Shown in pieces: positions 11,736 through 24,064 of a stretch of DNA of 61,604 bases. A program made the translations under genes and the position numbers. Below the pieces are notes generated by a model that searched no databases, was not told the origin of the DNA, and was given only the letters and a program-made list of their open reading frames with translations. The stretch spans positions 1 to 61,604 of the forward strand of contig JAAMXP010001147.1 in the NCBI GenBank assembly GCA_019693395.1. Reading direction: 5' to 3'. Positions within the stretch are counted from its first letter, which is position 1, and every line of letters begins with the position of its first letter. This DNA comes from Ettlia oleoabundans. Lineage: Eukaryota; Chlorophyta; Chlorophyceae; Chlamydomonadales.

Positions 11736-12208
11736 GATTGTAACTTCTGCTAGTGGATGAACATACTGCGACTCCAATACCAGCTGCAAGGCACCACTAG
11801 CAGACATCAAGCCACAAACTTTTTGTTGCTGCTGCATTAAGCCCCTGCCCAGCAGCGTAAAGTTGCGTAATCATTGAGGAACGGCTGTTACTTACAACAA
11901 TGGCAGTCAACTTATAGTGTAGGGGAGTCATAGTCATGTGGCATTGTGGCAGGCCGATGCGCCGACACGTATTGGAAACAGATTATGACAGCAGAAGCGG
12001 GAAACATGAGCGGATGTCTTTTTGAGGGACGGGCTTAACGAGGAAAGGGAGTGAAAAGACAGTCTGGCAAAGCAGGGATTCTGAGAAACAGGCTTTGCAA
12101 TGAAGTGGAAGGCAGTAAAAGAGAAAAGGGAGGGCACCAAGCTTATATGCGGCAATTACGAGCGTTGGTTGCAGGCCCGGCCAGCACAGCACTAGTTCAC
12201 GTTCAGCT
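11736..12208. other. Convergent spacer between NF-YA and PPIL1
   Basis: About 470 bases between two 3' ends. No coding motif seen. TGTAA, the polyadenylation signal known from Chlamydomonas, occurs at 11739-11743, but it is so close to the NF-YA stop that it is doubtful. Confidence 0.35.
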
Positions 12209-14119
12209 TCACTCCAGGGGGCGTGCTCGCAGAATCTTCACCTCTGTCACGGGCCGGTCTGTTTTGTCGGTCTGCGCAGCGCACATAATTCATTGAATGA
12301 AGCTCTAGATAAGCAAACTTGGGGTCATTGTTGAGGGCTTGCCCCAGACTTTGCATGCAGCAGTACAGTTTTGTGGGCTACTACAGTGCAGATGAACGTG
12401 TCTCAGCTGGAGGAGGCCAGCTGGCAGGGCTGGTGTTTAGCAACCACGTTGGTGCAACTCCGGGCACCCACCTGCACGTTGTCAAGCCGCTTGATGACGT
12501 CCATGCCGCTGCACACGCGCCCAAAGATGGTGTGCTTGCCGTCCAGCCCTGCACCAGGGCAGCAAGTGCAGCCCGAGGACAAGAAACATGCCTCAGCAAA
12601 CAATTACTTGGCTGGACTACAGACACAACTTCAAGCGAGCAGGAGCACGAGAGCTGTTGTCGCAATCAAGGGCTGCAGAACAGGTTGCCCCAACACGATT
12701 TGTGAAACACTCAGGCGCAGGGCTCACATGGTGTCGGTGCTGTGGTGACGAAGAACTGCAAGCAGAGGGAAAACAACCAGCTGGATTCAATGAGAAAAAC
12801 GCATTGAACTGCCAGCAGAGCTGGCAATAACAAGGCACCTGCCAGGGCTTGGGCCATGCCAGATCACTCAGTAGTGGTTGCCACAACATAGAACTGGTGA
12901 TGGGGGCACTGCTGCCGCACCTGGCTGCCATTTGTGTTGGGCCCAGCGTTTGCCATGCTCAGCACGCCTGCCCCAGTGTGCTTTAGCTCCCGGGTAATCT
13001 CATCCTCAAACTTTCCTCCCTGCATCCAGGGAGTGGTCACACCAGACATACATGAGACTGGGCGGCAAATGGGGCCTGGGGTGAACTGTTGTGGCAGCAA
13101 CCGGCATTCGATGGGCAAAAAAGGCAGCATCACGCAAGAAGGAGTGGGGCTAGAGATGTTTCGGCAACAGATGCAGCTTGCAAGTTAGGAAAGCAGGCAG
13201 GCAGGCAGGTCAAAGATTTGTTCTCACATAGATGGAGCTGCCGCCGCGCCCGGTTCCCGTTGGGTCGCCTCCCTGCGGTGTTTGTTGGAGAAGGAAAGCA
13301 GGGTGACATGTTGAAAATTTTTCGCAGGAGCTTATTGCCTTCTTAAGGCAACAAAGAGGGACAGCATGCCATGTGCACTCAAATACAAAGCGGTGGTCAG
13401 GCAAGCAGCTGCAGCTCCTCCTGCAAACCCCCGCCCGCAGTTTGCAGGGTGGGCACCAAGGCTGAGTTAATAATCACCTGTATCATGAAAGATTTTATGA
13501 TTCTATGGAACTGCATGCAGGAGTGCACACAAACAACACTAGTTGCTGATGCCCTACAATCGAGGTGGAGCCTGCCTAACACCCCTGGCTGACCGTCATG
13601 CGCACATGCCGCAACTCAAGAGCACTCCAACCAACACAAGCTGGCGGTGGTGGTGGTGGTGGTGCAATTCCACAGGAAGCTGGCAACTTGCTTTGCCTGA
13701 GTACTGTCCACGATTCACAGATCAGCCAAGCACAGCAGGTTGCAGCGGCAGGTTGATGAATGGCACCCACCACTGTGCCGTCATAGTACCCTCTCCGTGC
13801 AAGCTCTAGAAAGTTCTTGCACGTCTTGGGTGCATGCTTCTGGTACAGCTGCAGCGGGGCCGCAGGGACAGACAGTTATGCATCCTGTTTAGCTGCATCA
13901 TGGCTGGTCGGCGGCAAAACAGGCTGGCGGCACTTGCGCACTTGCCACCGAAGCAGGCGGCAGGTGTGCTCTTGCTCCTGATGCGCTGCGGTTGCAGCTG
14001 TCCTGACGCATTGCTAAACTGCTAGGGTACTTTGCTGGTGTGCTAAACCCTCGGCACGGGCGCACCTCGACCTGAAACGTGCCCATCGAAGTCTTTATCT
14101 CCACCCGGGGCGCCTGCAT
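12209..14119 (-). CDS. PPIL1: Peptidyl-prolyl cis-trans isomerase, PPIL1/CYP18-2 type cyclophilin
   Basis: Single-domain cyclophilins of this type isomerise X-Pro bonds and are known as components of activated spliceosomes. Eight exons join in phase to 158 residues, the usual family size: 14119-14066, 13848-13771, 13510-13478, 13272-13228, 13019-12921, 12755-12728, 12548-12472, 12271-12209. The chain reads [94 protein letters not shown] and [11 protein letters not shown]. Active-site residues are present: the Arg and Phe-Met-Gln of the FHRII block, the Trp of WLDGKH and its His. The smallest exon is 28 bases, and the tryptophan codon is split by an intron. It is head-to-head with the FPA-like gene. 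Confidence 0.95.
13646..13664. repeat. (GGT)n microsatellite
   Basis: About six perfect GGT units inside the second intron of the PPIL1 gene; no effect on the protein. Confidence 0.8.
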
Positions 14120-14578
14120 GCTGTACACCTGCCGATCTCACAGGGTGTGAAATAATGTGGGTGCTAGGCTTCCCAGCTTCTGTCGGTCAAATGATGGAGT
14201 GTCTCTAACTGTGTTGTGGCCAAACACGACTGCAAACGACTATCGGCGATTACCACGAAATGCAAACGACATCGTTGCGCCGTTTAGAGCTTTTTCTCCC
14301 CGGCTGCCCTCCCTGCTGCGAGCCTGCATTGGTGGGCAAGCAACCCCTCGCTGCAAACAGCTTCCATCACGTGTCGGACATATACAACAGACTTGCGGGT
14401 TGCACCCCAGTGCCCTGCGGCCGTTGATTGCCGCTAGGACGGCACTAGCCGTGCGGACAGCCCTCCTCAGCGTCGGCGGCTTACAGCATCATGCTCGGGC
14501 GCTAGGAAGCTGTCTAATTGGCGCCTCTGTTCGGCCCGACGTGCGCCTGCATGACCGAGCGGGAGGCCCGGCAGCAGG
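14120..14578. promoter_or_regulatory. Divergent promoter region, PPIL1 / FPA-like gene
   Basis: 459 bases between opposing start codons. A short upstream ORF begins at 14551 and overlaps the FPA-like start. I see no clear core promoter element. Confidence 0.35.
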
Positions 14579-17500
14579 ATGTCGTCCTTAGCCGAGGCTG
14601 ACAGCGACAGGGGCCCAAAGCGCAAGGCAGGGTCGCCGCCAGAAGGCGAGGACGAGCGGCACCAAAAGCGAGGGGGCTCAGCACCGCCCGATGCCACGGT
14701 AGAGGAGCGGCGGCGGGAACTCGCAGAGGTCTATGCAGCATACGATGCCCTCTACCGCTTCCAGTTGCGCCAACGAGAGGAGCCGTCCAATGCCGGCGAC
14801 AGCAGCACAGAGGCCCCACCTGAAGCTAGCTTCCTACGCCTGGTGCTGGCAGGGCAGGGTGGGTCATTGTTGCCGCTGCCTGTGACATCGTGGCAGCAGC
14901 TTTGATTGGGTTTTTGATAGCCTGCAACGACAATTAACGGCATGTCGCACAGTGTTCCAATTTTTTAGTTGCTGTTTCAACCTTGCCATCAACTAAAGGG
15001 ACAGACCTGTTGCAAGCCATCTTCGCCCTGCATCCCAAGTCCGACGGGCCTTTCCAATATTCCCTCACTTGGCCGGTGATGCAGGTTCAGATGGCTGCCG
15101 TCGACTCGCAGCACGCCTGGTTCCCCGTTTCACACATCAGTTCCCGCAGCACTGCACCACAGCGGCAGATGCGCTGATTAGGCTAGCCAACTTGTCGCTT
15201 ACAGGTATGTTGCGTTTTGCTTTGTGCCATCGCACATTGCATGCTGCTACTCGTTATCATGGTTTTGCCACAGTGACTGCAAGTTGCCAGTTGTAAGTAT
15301 GTGGTATGAATGGCAGTAGTTCCCTTGTGTCGCACTGACAGCAATGATCTTTCCGCAGTGCGCAGCGACCTCTCAACTATCAAGTCGCAAATGGAGAAGT
15401 TGACTGGCCACTGTTGAATTACTGCATTGCAGAGCAAGAACAGCAGGCTGCAGCTCGGCGTGATGCAACAGCTGGGCTTGCTGAGGTTGCGGCGGCCGCA
15501 AAAGCTGCTGGGCCTGCGGGCCAACAGGCCACGATCAAGCTTGTAGACCACTGCTTCAAGTGTGCAGGGCCACCAGCCGCTCTGCTGTTGGGCTGCTGCT
15601 TCTTCGTTGCTGCTGCCGCAGCAGCAGGTTCTGCTGCAAGCTCAGCTTGTATTGAACTTCACAGCATGTTTGTTGGCATGGGCTACAGTGGTTGCGGCTG
15701 GCAATGTTGTGCTAGCTGGAAAGCGCAATGACTTTGCGTTTCCCACCTTAATTGAACTGGCGTTGCACCCCTCTCATTTCATGCAACTCCCTCCCCACCT
15801 CGCCCCTGTGCAGGCGGCTACGTCACCTGGCCCCAATCGCAGCAGCAGGCGCCGGCGTGGGCAAAGCCAATTGCAGCATGCCAAATGGTGATGGCACAGC
15901 ACCGCCCCACAGCGGCCAGGCCTTGGAGGAGCTGCTGTGGCCCTGCCTGGACCTCTGCTTTGCTAGTCACTTTCGGTACGTGTTTGCTGCTATGGATATG
16001 AGATTTGCTGCTGGCAACCCTATTCAGGTGCTGTGCTGGGATGCCTGCTTGCTTTCCACTTGGGGTTCAAGAGCAAGTGCTGGCGGCTGCGCTACTGCAT
16101 GAAGTGGCAGCATCCTGCTCACGGCTCCTGCTCAGCAGTGCCGAGCCAAAGCTACCGTGCACTACATGCTCTCCAACCTGCGGAGCCATGCCATGCCTCC
16201 CTTGGCCTTGTTGTGCAGGGTCGTGCTTGCGGCGCTGTTGCATGCTCTCAAGAACCCCACGGAGCCCTTTTATGCTGTGGCCCGCCAGTTCATCTCGCAG
16301 CGGCTATTGGCAGTGCCGCAACAGCAGCCGTCAACAGACCCCTCGGCACCCGCAGTCACCGGCAGTTGCGACGATGGCGACGCAGATGGCGGGGTCCGTA
16401 CTGACAGCAAGAGTCGCAGCAGCAGTGTGGACGACATGGAGATAGATGGTGGCAGCGATGGCAGCGCTGATGCTTCGCCCGGTGGCAGCGGCCGACTGCA
16501 GCTGGGCAAGCAGCAGCAAGGGCAGCAGCCGCTGGCGGCGCGTGTGCTCGGGGCTCTGCAGCCCAAGGAGCAAGCCTGGGTGCGGTCGCATGTGGAAAAG
16601 TGGACAACAGGTGGGATGGAAGGCCTTCCACGCAGTGATCTGTCAGTTGTTTGTCCATATGTTGCCCCGTTGATGGCCTTGAATGTGTCGATTCCTAGAT
16701 TGCTGCTCTATCCACGGCTTGCCTTGCCAGTCAGCAGGCAGCTGCGCTCAGCGCTACAATTAAGTATTTCTCTCTTGTTTTTGCTCTAGTACCTGCAAGC
16801 TGCTTGGCCCCCTCAGTTTGTCCTGGCACTGCTTGTTTTGGCTGTTTGCCGGCCACGACAAATTGGGTAGCACGGTTTTTGACTGTTGCTTCGCTGTCCT
16901 TGACTGTTGCTCCAGTTCCGGTCGCGCTGCGTGTTGCAGAGGTAGACGCTAAGAGCAGCGGCGAGGCTTTTAGCCTTTTAGAGCGGCTGCTGCAGCACCT
17001 GCCTGCAACAGAGGCGGGCCAGACCCCCGGCTGGCTTGCTGCAGCGGTGCTGGCGTCGCCGCCGCCTTCCCCGGCACGTGGTGCGGGCGGCGCGGAGCAG
17101 CAGCCTGCGTTGACAGCACTGCAGCAACAGGAGCAGCAGCAGGCGGCGACACCCCGGACAGGTCAGTTACCTGGCTCGCGTCAGGCGCAGCAGCAGCAGC
17201 AGACGAGAAGTGATAAGCGTGGTAGGGACTTGGAGCGACGCTCACCGCGGTCTCAATCACCAGATTCAGCTCTGCAGCAGCCCAACACGCTGCGCCGCTC
17301 CGGCAGCAGCCGAACGGGTGGTGCCCCTGGGAGCAGCGGCGCGCCTCGCGGGCGGCAGCGCGGCAGCCCCAGCCCAGGGCCGCCGCCACGGCGCCGCACG
17401 CCCAGCCCTTGGCGCACGCAGCAGCGGCAACGCAGTGACAGCCCCTGGCGCCCGCAGCGGCAGCGCAGCAGCAGCCCTTGGCGGCGCTGGTCCCCAGGCC

Positions 17501-20500
17501 CGCCGCCAGACAGGGAGCGGGAGCCTCCCTTGCGCCGGGGCCCTGGTGTGGCTCGCAACTCACCCTTACGGCGCAGCCGCTCACCGCCCCGGCGCAGCCG
17601 TTCGCCAGCTAGGCGCAGCAGGCGCAGCTCAGAGGCACCCGTGTTGGGCGATGCAGGGCCGCCGCCTGGCAATGGCCCCCCTCCTATACCACGCATGCCT
17701 CCAGGCAAGTACATTGCTGCCGCGCTGTCTTTATGTCGTTGCTGTGAATTTGTTGTTGTTTGCTGATGGTTTCTGTCAGCAGCAAGCAAACACAATCTTC
17801 GCAAAATCATCTCTGTACACCATCAACTGATGGGGCGGGTACAGCTGTATGTTGCAGCTATATGGGCATATGAGGTTCGTTTGGCTGCCCTTGACCCTCG
17901 ATTAATTCACCAGCTTGTACCGATCCAGGCGACAACAGAGTGTGTGACATATCTCAGGCAGGCTGTGCCTCATCATACATGCTCTCCTTGTCTCACCCCT
18001 CCTTTTCATGCAATGTTTTTGTTTTCTGCAGGGTTCCCCCAGCCATGCATCTCACCTTGCCTGGCCTCCGCTTGCCTGTTCTTCAACGGCCTGCCTCGCA
18101 ACCTGGAAGAAAGGGAGCTGCGGGCAGAGTGCGCTAAGCACGCAAAGGTGGGATGGCCAGGCAGCTAACTTGCATCTTGACATACGACCGGCTGGCACTC
18201 TCAGGGTAAACCACCCGTTGGTGCCGTTGGTGCTGTTTAGGAGGTAAAGCCGGCATTGCAATACTTACTCTCTGTTGCTGGCTCATACCATCATTGCTGC
18301 TGTGCTTTGCTGTGCAGGTGGAGTGTGCTGTGCGACCGCCGGGGCTGCAGGGCTGCGCCTTTGTGACCTTCAAGTCTGTTAGGTGAGCTCATCTGAGCTC
18401 GGCACGGCTGCGGGTTCCTTATGCAGCAGCACCAAAGGAAGTCAGCCAAGGGTGGTTGCCCACGTTGACAGACGGCTGCCCACCTGCTGCCTCTCAACCA
18501 GCTCTCTAGGATTGTTACCATGTGCTTTGACTCTTGTTGACAGGCAGGGCTTTCTGTGATTATTGTGCTGTGCTGCTGGACCATTGCTCCTTGCGCGTGC
18601 GCCTGCTGCTTTACAGGCGCTGTGCTGAATACCTGCCCCCACATTCATCACTGCTGTTGCACCATGGCATCATGCAGGGACGCCAGTCGCTGCTACGAAG
18701 TGATGTGCGAGGCTCTGCCGTGGGGGCGTGAGCGGGGCGCCCCGCTGCACCTCACTTTTGTGCCCACCCATGTCTACCCACCCAATGCGCCGCAGCGACC
18801 ACAGGTGTGGATAAGATCGTGCGCAGTAACCAAGTCTGCAGTTGGGGGCAGCCGTGGCAGTTGGGCCAGTAGCTGTTCATGGGTGCGGCAGCAGCGGTGC
18901 TGCCAAACCAGTCTCCTCGCAGGCAAAAGGGCAGAAGCGAAGGGGCGTGAACAAGGAGAGGTCTCTGCAATGCCAGCTGTGTGTTTCTTCCGCTTTGCCC
19001 ATTCATCTGCGCATCTGCTGACCTTCTGTCTGCCTGCTTGTCTTTCTTTTTGCAGCTAGCACCCAACCACGTGTGGATTGCGGGCGTGGGCAGCGCAGCA
19101 GATGAGGGGGAGGTGCTGCGCTGTTGCAAGGAAGGAGCCATACCCCCACCGGAGCACCTGCTGAGGGTATGTAGTTGGAGGGTGCAGGTGCAGGTGTTGT
19201 TTCCCACCATGCCCCGCAGCAAACAGTGGGCGGCTCTGCTGCATGACTGTACTGCAAGACTAAGCTGTGGCACCGGCACAAACAGCAATACAGCTGCACA
19301 TCACCCTTGTGCTGATAATCTTGGTTAGTAATGCATCAACTCAACTCATGGTACAATTGAGGTACATGGTTGCTGTACACCGGTTGCGCTCTGTGAGGAT
19401 ATTTTTGTCGACGGGCGGACTGAATGCGCTATCGCGCCTGACGAGTGTCGACTGTTTTGGCAAGGCCTGGTAACCCTCCACTCGTTGGGGTGGGCCCAGG
19501 CTGCGCCCTGAGAGCCTGCACCCCTTTCCTTGCATTGCAACGTGTCACATGTGTTTAAGTGCAAAGCATATGGTGCATGTGTGAGTGCTCGATTGCCATC
19601 CCACAAAATACCAGGACATACCAAGGGTTGTGTGCTTCCTGCACCTTCTTGCCCTGCCCAGCCCCCACCCACAACTTGATGCCATTCTTGCTGCTGAGTG
19701 CTTTCCTTTCCCCTCCCTGCAGGTGCCCGCTCGCCTTCCCGGGCTGCTGCTGGTGTTTCGGGACGACGAGGTGGCTGCAGCGGCGCTTGCTGCCATCCGA
19801 GCTGGCAGGCCGCGCATCCTCGGCCCGCCTGGCCGGCCTGGCATGGCGCCGCCAATCGCCGCCGACAGCGGGAGCCCGGCGGCGCGTGGCGGTGGCGGGC
19901 TGCCACGTGGCGGCAGCAGGGGGGACCTTGTTGAGGGCCCCCGTGACAGCGGCAGGGAGAGGGATAAGGGCGACAGGCGGCCGGAAGCCAACGGTCGGGA
20001 GTGGGAGCGGGGTGGCGGCGAGCCGGGAGGCGTGCTGCTGCCGTCTCCAGAATTTGCCGGGCGGACGCTGTGGGTGGGACAGGTGAGCAAAGGATGCAGA
20101 CATGGAGAGCNNNNNNNNNNNNNNNNNNNNNNNNNNNNNNNNNNNNNNNNNNNNNNNNNNNNNNNNNNNNNACATGTTTGTGACCCTTCCACTGCTGTGT
20201 AACGTTTCATTGTGCTGCAGATCCCACCAGGAGTGAGGGAGGACGTCGTGATCGATTTGTTCCGCTCCTGCGGCGAACTGGCGGGCCACAAGTTCTTGCG
20301 AGCCACCGCCTGCATGTTCATAGACTTTGTGAGCCTGGCGGCGGCCGCTGAGGTGAGATGGCTTATAGGCCGCCCGCGCCTGCACCTTGATATGCTGTGT
20401 TAGCTGGCGGCAGCTGCCGGGTTGGGGCATCCCATTGATATGTCAGACGAAGGGAGGAGGCAGTGGGTGGGGGGCAAGCAATCGTATCGCTGGTTACATC

Positions 20501-23096
20501 CTTAGCGGGCAGTGCTACTGATCCAAGGATCGCACATCCCGCAGCGGTTGCACACCTCTAGCTGCACCTGCACACGCGACACCGCTCGTCAGTTGGTAAT
20601 TCGCTGCAACATGCTGTGGTCAAGCTGTGGCCCTTCTGTCTCGTTACGTCGCCCAGGCTCGCAAGCGGCTGGATGGCCACCGGCTGGCGGGGGGCTGCCT
20701 AAGGGTGGAGTTCAAGAATGAAAATCAGATGTGGGGCCCAGGTGAGGCCTTGGTGTGTGTAAGTTTTGGAGCTATGCAGAAACCCAATTGGGTGTCTAAC
20801 TGAGGCTTGAACACACACGGCATAAAGTTGAAACCAGCACCTGGCAAATGATCCATGACACGCGCAGCGCAACATCGCGTTGCCACATTGCCTGCCAGTC
20901 ATGCTCCATGCAGCCCTTTCGGATAGACACCCCTCATGTTCCTTGGCGATGCCTGCAGGGCGCAATGCTGCCGGCCGCGACAGCCGCCCGCCGCCACCCA
21001 TCGGCGGCAGTCGGGAGGTGCCGCTGCCTGCTTCTCCACGAGGTGTAGGCGGCACCAGGGACAGGTGCGTGGCGTCCCTGCTGGTGTGGGATGGCAGCCA
21101 TGGGCAGGGGCATAGCGTTGTGTGTAGCACGACCCGCTCGCCGACGCGCATTGGCTCTCTCTGTCGCTTTTTGCGGTTGGTCTGTGTGCCAGATGTGGCA
21201 ATCTTTGCTGCCTAGCATTGCAGACCCATCTATGGCACCATGCAGTCTTCAGTGGATCCACATACGTTTTTGCTCGACTGCTTTTACCCAATCACTGCAG
21301 GCACACGCAGCACCCGCCATTCCGAGAAGGCCGGGAGGCTCCCTTGCGTCAGCAGCAGCAGGGCAGCGGGCGCAGCCCCGACTGGCAGCGTACGCCCCGA
21401 GAGCCCAGTCCTGGTCGTGGCCGCAGCCAGCAAGCAGCGCAGCCGCCTGCCTTGCAGCCTCAGCAGCAGCGAGAGAGAGAGACGGAGAGGGAGCGCGGTG
21501 GCAGGAGCCGCAGTCACAGCAGAGGCAGCGCAGGCAGCCCCGGTCGGCAGCAGAGCGAGACGCCGCGGGGCCAGAAGCGCAGCCCCGTCAAGCAATCTGC
21601 TACAGCAGCCACACCAGGTGGTGGACCTGCTGCTGCTCCTGCTTCTGCTCCTGCCGCTTCCGGTGGTGGTGCGGGTGGCACGGGGGAAGCAGGTGCTCGC
21701 CGCCGGACGCGTCGATGGGATTCGGAGGGCACAGACGGGCAGCAGCAGCAGCAGCAGGAAGGAGGCGTAGCGGCGGGTGCAGCAGCAACACCGTCGGCGC
21801 CTCAGCCGCCGCCTGGTGACAGGCTACCGGCTGCTCAGCCCCCAGGGGCTGCAAGACAGGCGCCCCGCCCCGCACCGCCCACGCTTGCCCCTCCCCCAGG
21901 AGGAGGCCCAGCCCCCACCTCAGCCTCCCGCCCGCAGCCGCCGCCACCTCCCGGCATGTCGCTCCCGCCTGGCATTTTGGGAAACCTGCCGCCGCCGCCT
22001 ACTCTGCCGCCTCCTGTGGCACCTCCCCGACCACCGCCCCCGCCGCACCAAGCTGCCCCACCCACCCTGCCACCGTCGTCTCTCCAACCACCGCCAGCAG
22101 GGCAGCCGCCAGCCTGGCAGGGCACCATAGCCAAGAGCCGTGCGCCCGTCTGTGCCGCTCTCTGCCTGGACCCACCCACTCAGCAGCAGCAGCAGGAGGG
22201 TGGCCGAGTAGGGGGCGGCTGGGCAGCAGGGGAGCCGCAGCAGTGGCCTCAGTTGCTGGACGTGGCTCACAGGGCCGACCTGAACCACATCTGCTACCAG
22301 GTGCGAGTGTATTTGGTTTGTGTGCCATTGTGCTCTTCATTGCCTTCCGCTGTTTGCATCTCCATCGCTTGGGCTGCTTTTCATGATGCAGCACTATGGG
22401 GTTCAAGGCTGCTGCTGCGCTTGCCTGAACTCCTACTCGTGAACTTGGTTTGGCTATCAAGGTATCAACCTTCCCACTGCGCTGCGGTGGGGTATGCTGC
22501 GCCACCAGAGCCTGCTCTGGTATCATTGGCCTGGTATCCAAAGCCTTTCCCATGGTTTGGATCGTGTCTCCAACCTGTCATCTGCCTGCAGCTGCTCCCA
22601 GCTGTGCCCCTAGGGGAGCGCGCCGTCAGGAGGTTGGCAGCAGCAGATGCCGCCGGACAGAAACCCCTGCTGGACTTTGCACAGGTTGGTGGTAGTTCAG
22701 TCAACTACTTAATCAATCAATCACCAGTTGCACCCTGCAAGTCAAAGGCACAGTGTGGGAGGCTGGGGCCGCGTCCTGAAGTTGTACATCTGCAAGCCGC
22801 GTTTTCTGTTTGCCGGCTCGATTCGTTGTGCAGCCGGGCGGTCCGTGTTTCTGTGTGAAGCAATGTAGCACACCTCGCTGGCGACCTCTTGTCCCTTGCC
22901 CCTCTCTATGCAGTACCTTCGCAGCAAGAGTCGAGCGGGCATGGTGGCCCTGCCGCCGCTGGCGCCCTCGGGAGTTCAGCGGGCACTCTACCTTGTACCT
23001 CCATCCGAGGATGTCTGTCGCCAGCTAGGCGTTGCCTGGCAGGACTGCAGCGACTGCCTGCTGGCGTTGGTGGTGCCGGCTGCCGGGCCGCGATGA
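14579..23096 (+). CDS. SPEN-family RNA-binding protein (FPA-like): helical N-terminus, RS domain, RRMs, SPOC
   Basis: SPEN proteins pair RRMs with a SPOC domain and regulate transcription or 3'-end processing; FPA controls poly(A) site choice in plants. Phase-consistent exons: 16219-16610, 16940-17704 (Arg-Ser rich, many SPxxRR units), 18032-18147, 18318-18382, 18678-18804, 19056-19166, 19723-20082, 20221-20352, 20657-20741, 20959-21064, 21301-22300, 22592-22684, 22914-23096. RRM-like parts are LFFNGLPRNLEERELRAEC with GCAFVTF; VWIAGVG with GLLLVFRDDEVAAAALAAI; and the clearest, TLWVGQIPPGVREDVVIDLF with ACMFIDF. The 21301 exon is Arg-Glu-, Gln- and Pro-rich and ends in the SPOC start (GTIAKSRAPVCAALCLD). 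The SPOC finish is YLRSKSRAGMVALPP and ALYLVPPS. Upstream of 16219 (14579-14858, 14999-15084, 15150-15204 and parts up to 16200) lies an unrecognised helical region whose exons I could not fully connect. The phase join at 16610/16940 suggests one gene, but two cannot be excluded. Confidence 0.75.
20111..20171. other. Assembly gap (61 N)
   Basis: A run of 61 undetermined bases. It lies wholly within the intron between exons ending at 20082 and starting at 20221 of the FPA-like gene, so the protein is not affected. Confidence 0.98.
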
Positions 23097-24064
23097 GTTG
23101 CAGGGCATTCAGCGGCTCCCAGGGGGGGTGGGCAGTTGTAGCCACAGGTGCATCGGCCCAGCTGACGCAGCTGGCAGCTATAGTGACTGTGCTGTAGCCA
23201 GTGGGGGGCTGTGGTGACATAGCAGGGCAAGGGACAGGCAGGCAGCTGTGGTAGACACGGGCGCACCTCATAGATCAGTGCATGAGGTGCGATGTAGGGC
23301 CAGCGGCCGGTGTCAAGTGCAAGTTATGGGCCAGCCGCCAGTGCTGGGCATGGTAACATAATTGGCAGGACAGAAGCTGAAGCAAACGTATCATTACGAC
23401 TCCTATACATTTTCGCAACCCCCACTCCTAGTTCTTATCATCTGAACCGCTCCCCTTGGTACATACATTCTTTCCACCAATACACTGCAACAAGTGGCAG
23501 CAGGGTCATGCAACCCTTTCGCCTGCCTACTTGACTGCAATGTCAGGATTCCCGCATGCTTTGTAAGTTGCTTCGACACTCTCGATTGAAGACTCACTCT
23601 CGAACGACAGTTCGCCGACATTGACCTGAGGCTTCCTGTGCAAGGCAACCACTGCAAGCTAACCCGGCTGCTCACTCACTCAGCCCGAGAGGGTGGGACT
23701 GAAAGGAATAAAGAGTACCGGTTAAGCGGATACACCCCATAGCCAGGAAGCATACACTTGAAGCGCGGAGATAGCGAATGCATGTCGATTTTAGCAGAGA
23801 AACAAAGATGCATGAAGGCTCGGGGGGATCAGAAGCTGGGAACGGGTGAGATGCACATTTGACAGCAAACCAGAAGGAGGCATTGAGCAACAATCAGGAC
23901 GCACACTGTATGGGAGGAAATTAAAAAACACGTAACTGACAGCCAATAAGACTGGGGTGCAGGGGCTCCGTCCCAACTCTGGTCAGATTTCAATGGCGCC
24001 TCCGCAGCACAGCAGCCGCTTCACCTTGGTGCCTTTGCTGCCTGAGGATGCTCTGTACTGGCTG
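23097..24064. other. Convergent spacer between the FPA-like gene and the ABC transporter
   Basis: Nearly 1 kb between two 3' ends. Only short frames without family motifs; probably 3' UTRs. Nothing else recognised. Confidence 0.4.

Noticed and set aside
12864..12901. Frame reading FYVVATTTE after GSQ as an exon of the PPIL1 cyclophilin
   Set aside because: It ends in a stop and cannot join the WLDGKH exon in phase. The exon 12755-12728 (FFVTTAPTP plus the first base of Trp) fits the family and both phases exactly.
13195..13210. Short GCAG repeats and many CTGCAG sites as a CRISPR-like or regulatory array
   Set aside because: They are intron acceptors and CAG-rich simple sequence common across the window, without regular spacing.
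19545..20430. Minus-strand frames of more than 250 residues running through the N gap
   Set aside because: They translate the unknown bases as X and are the complement of RRM-coding exons; no family resemblance.
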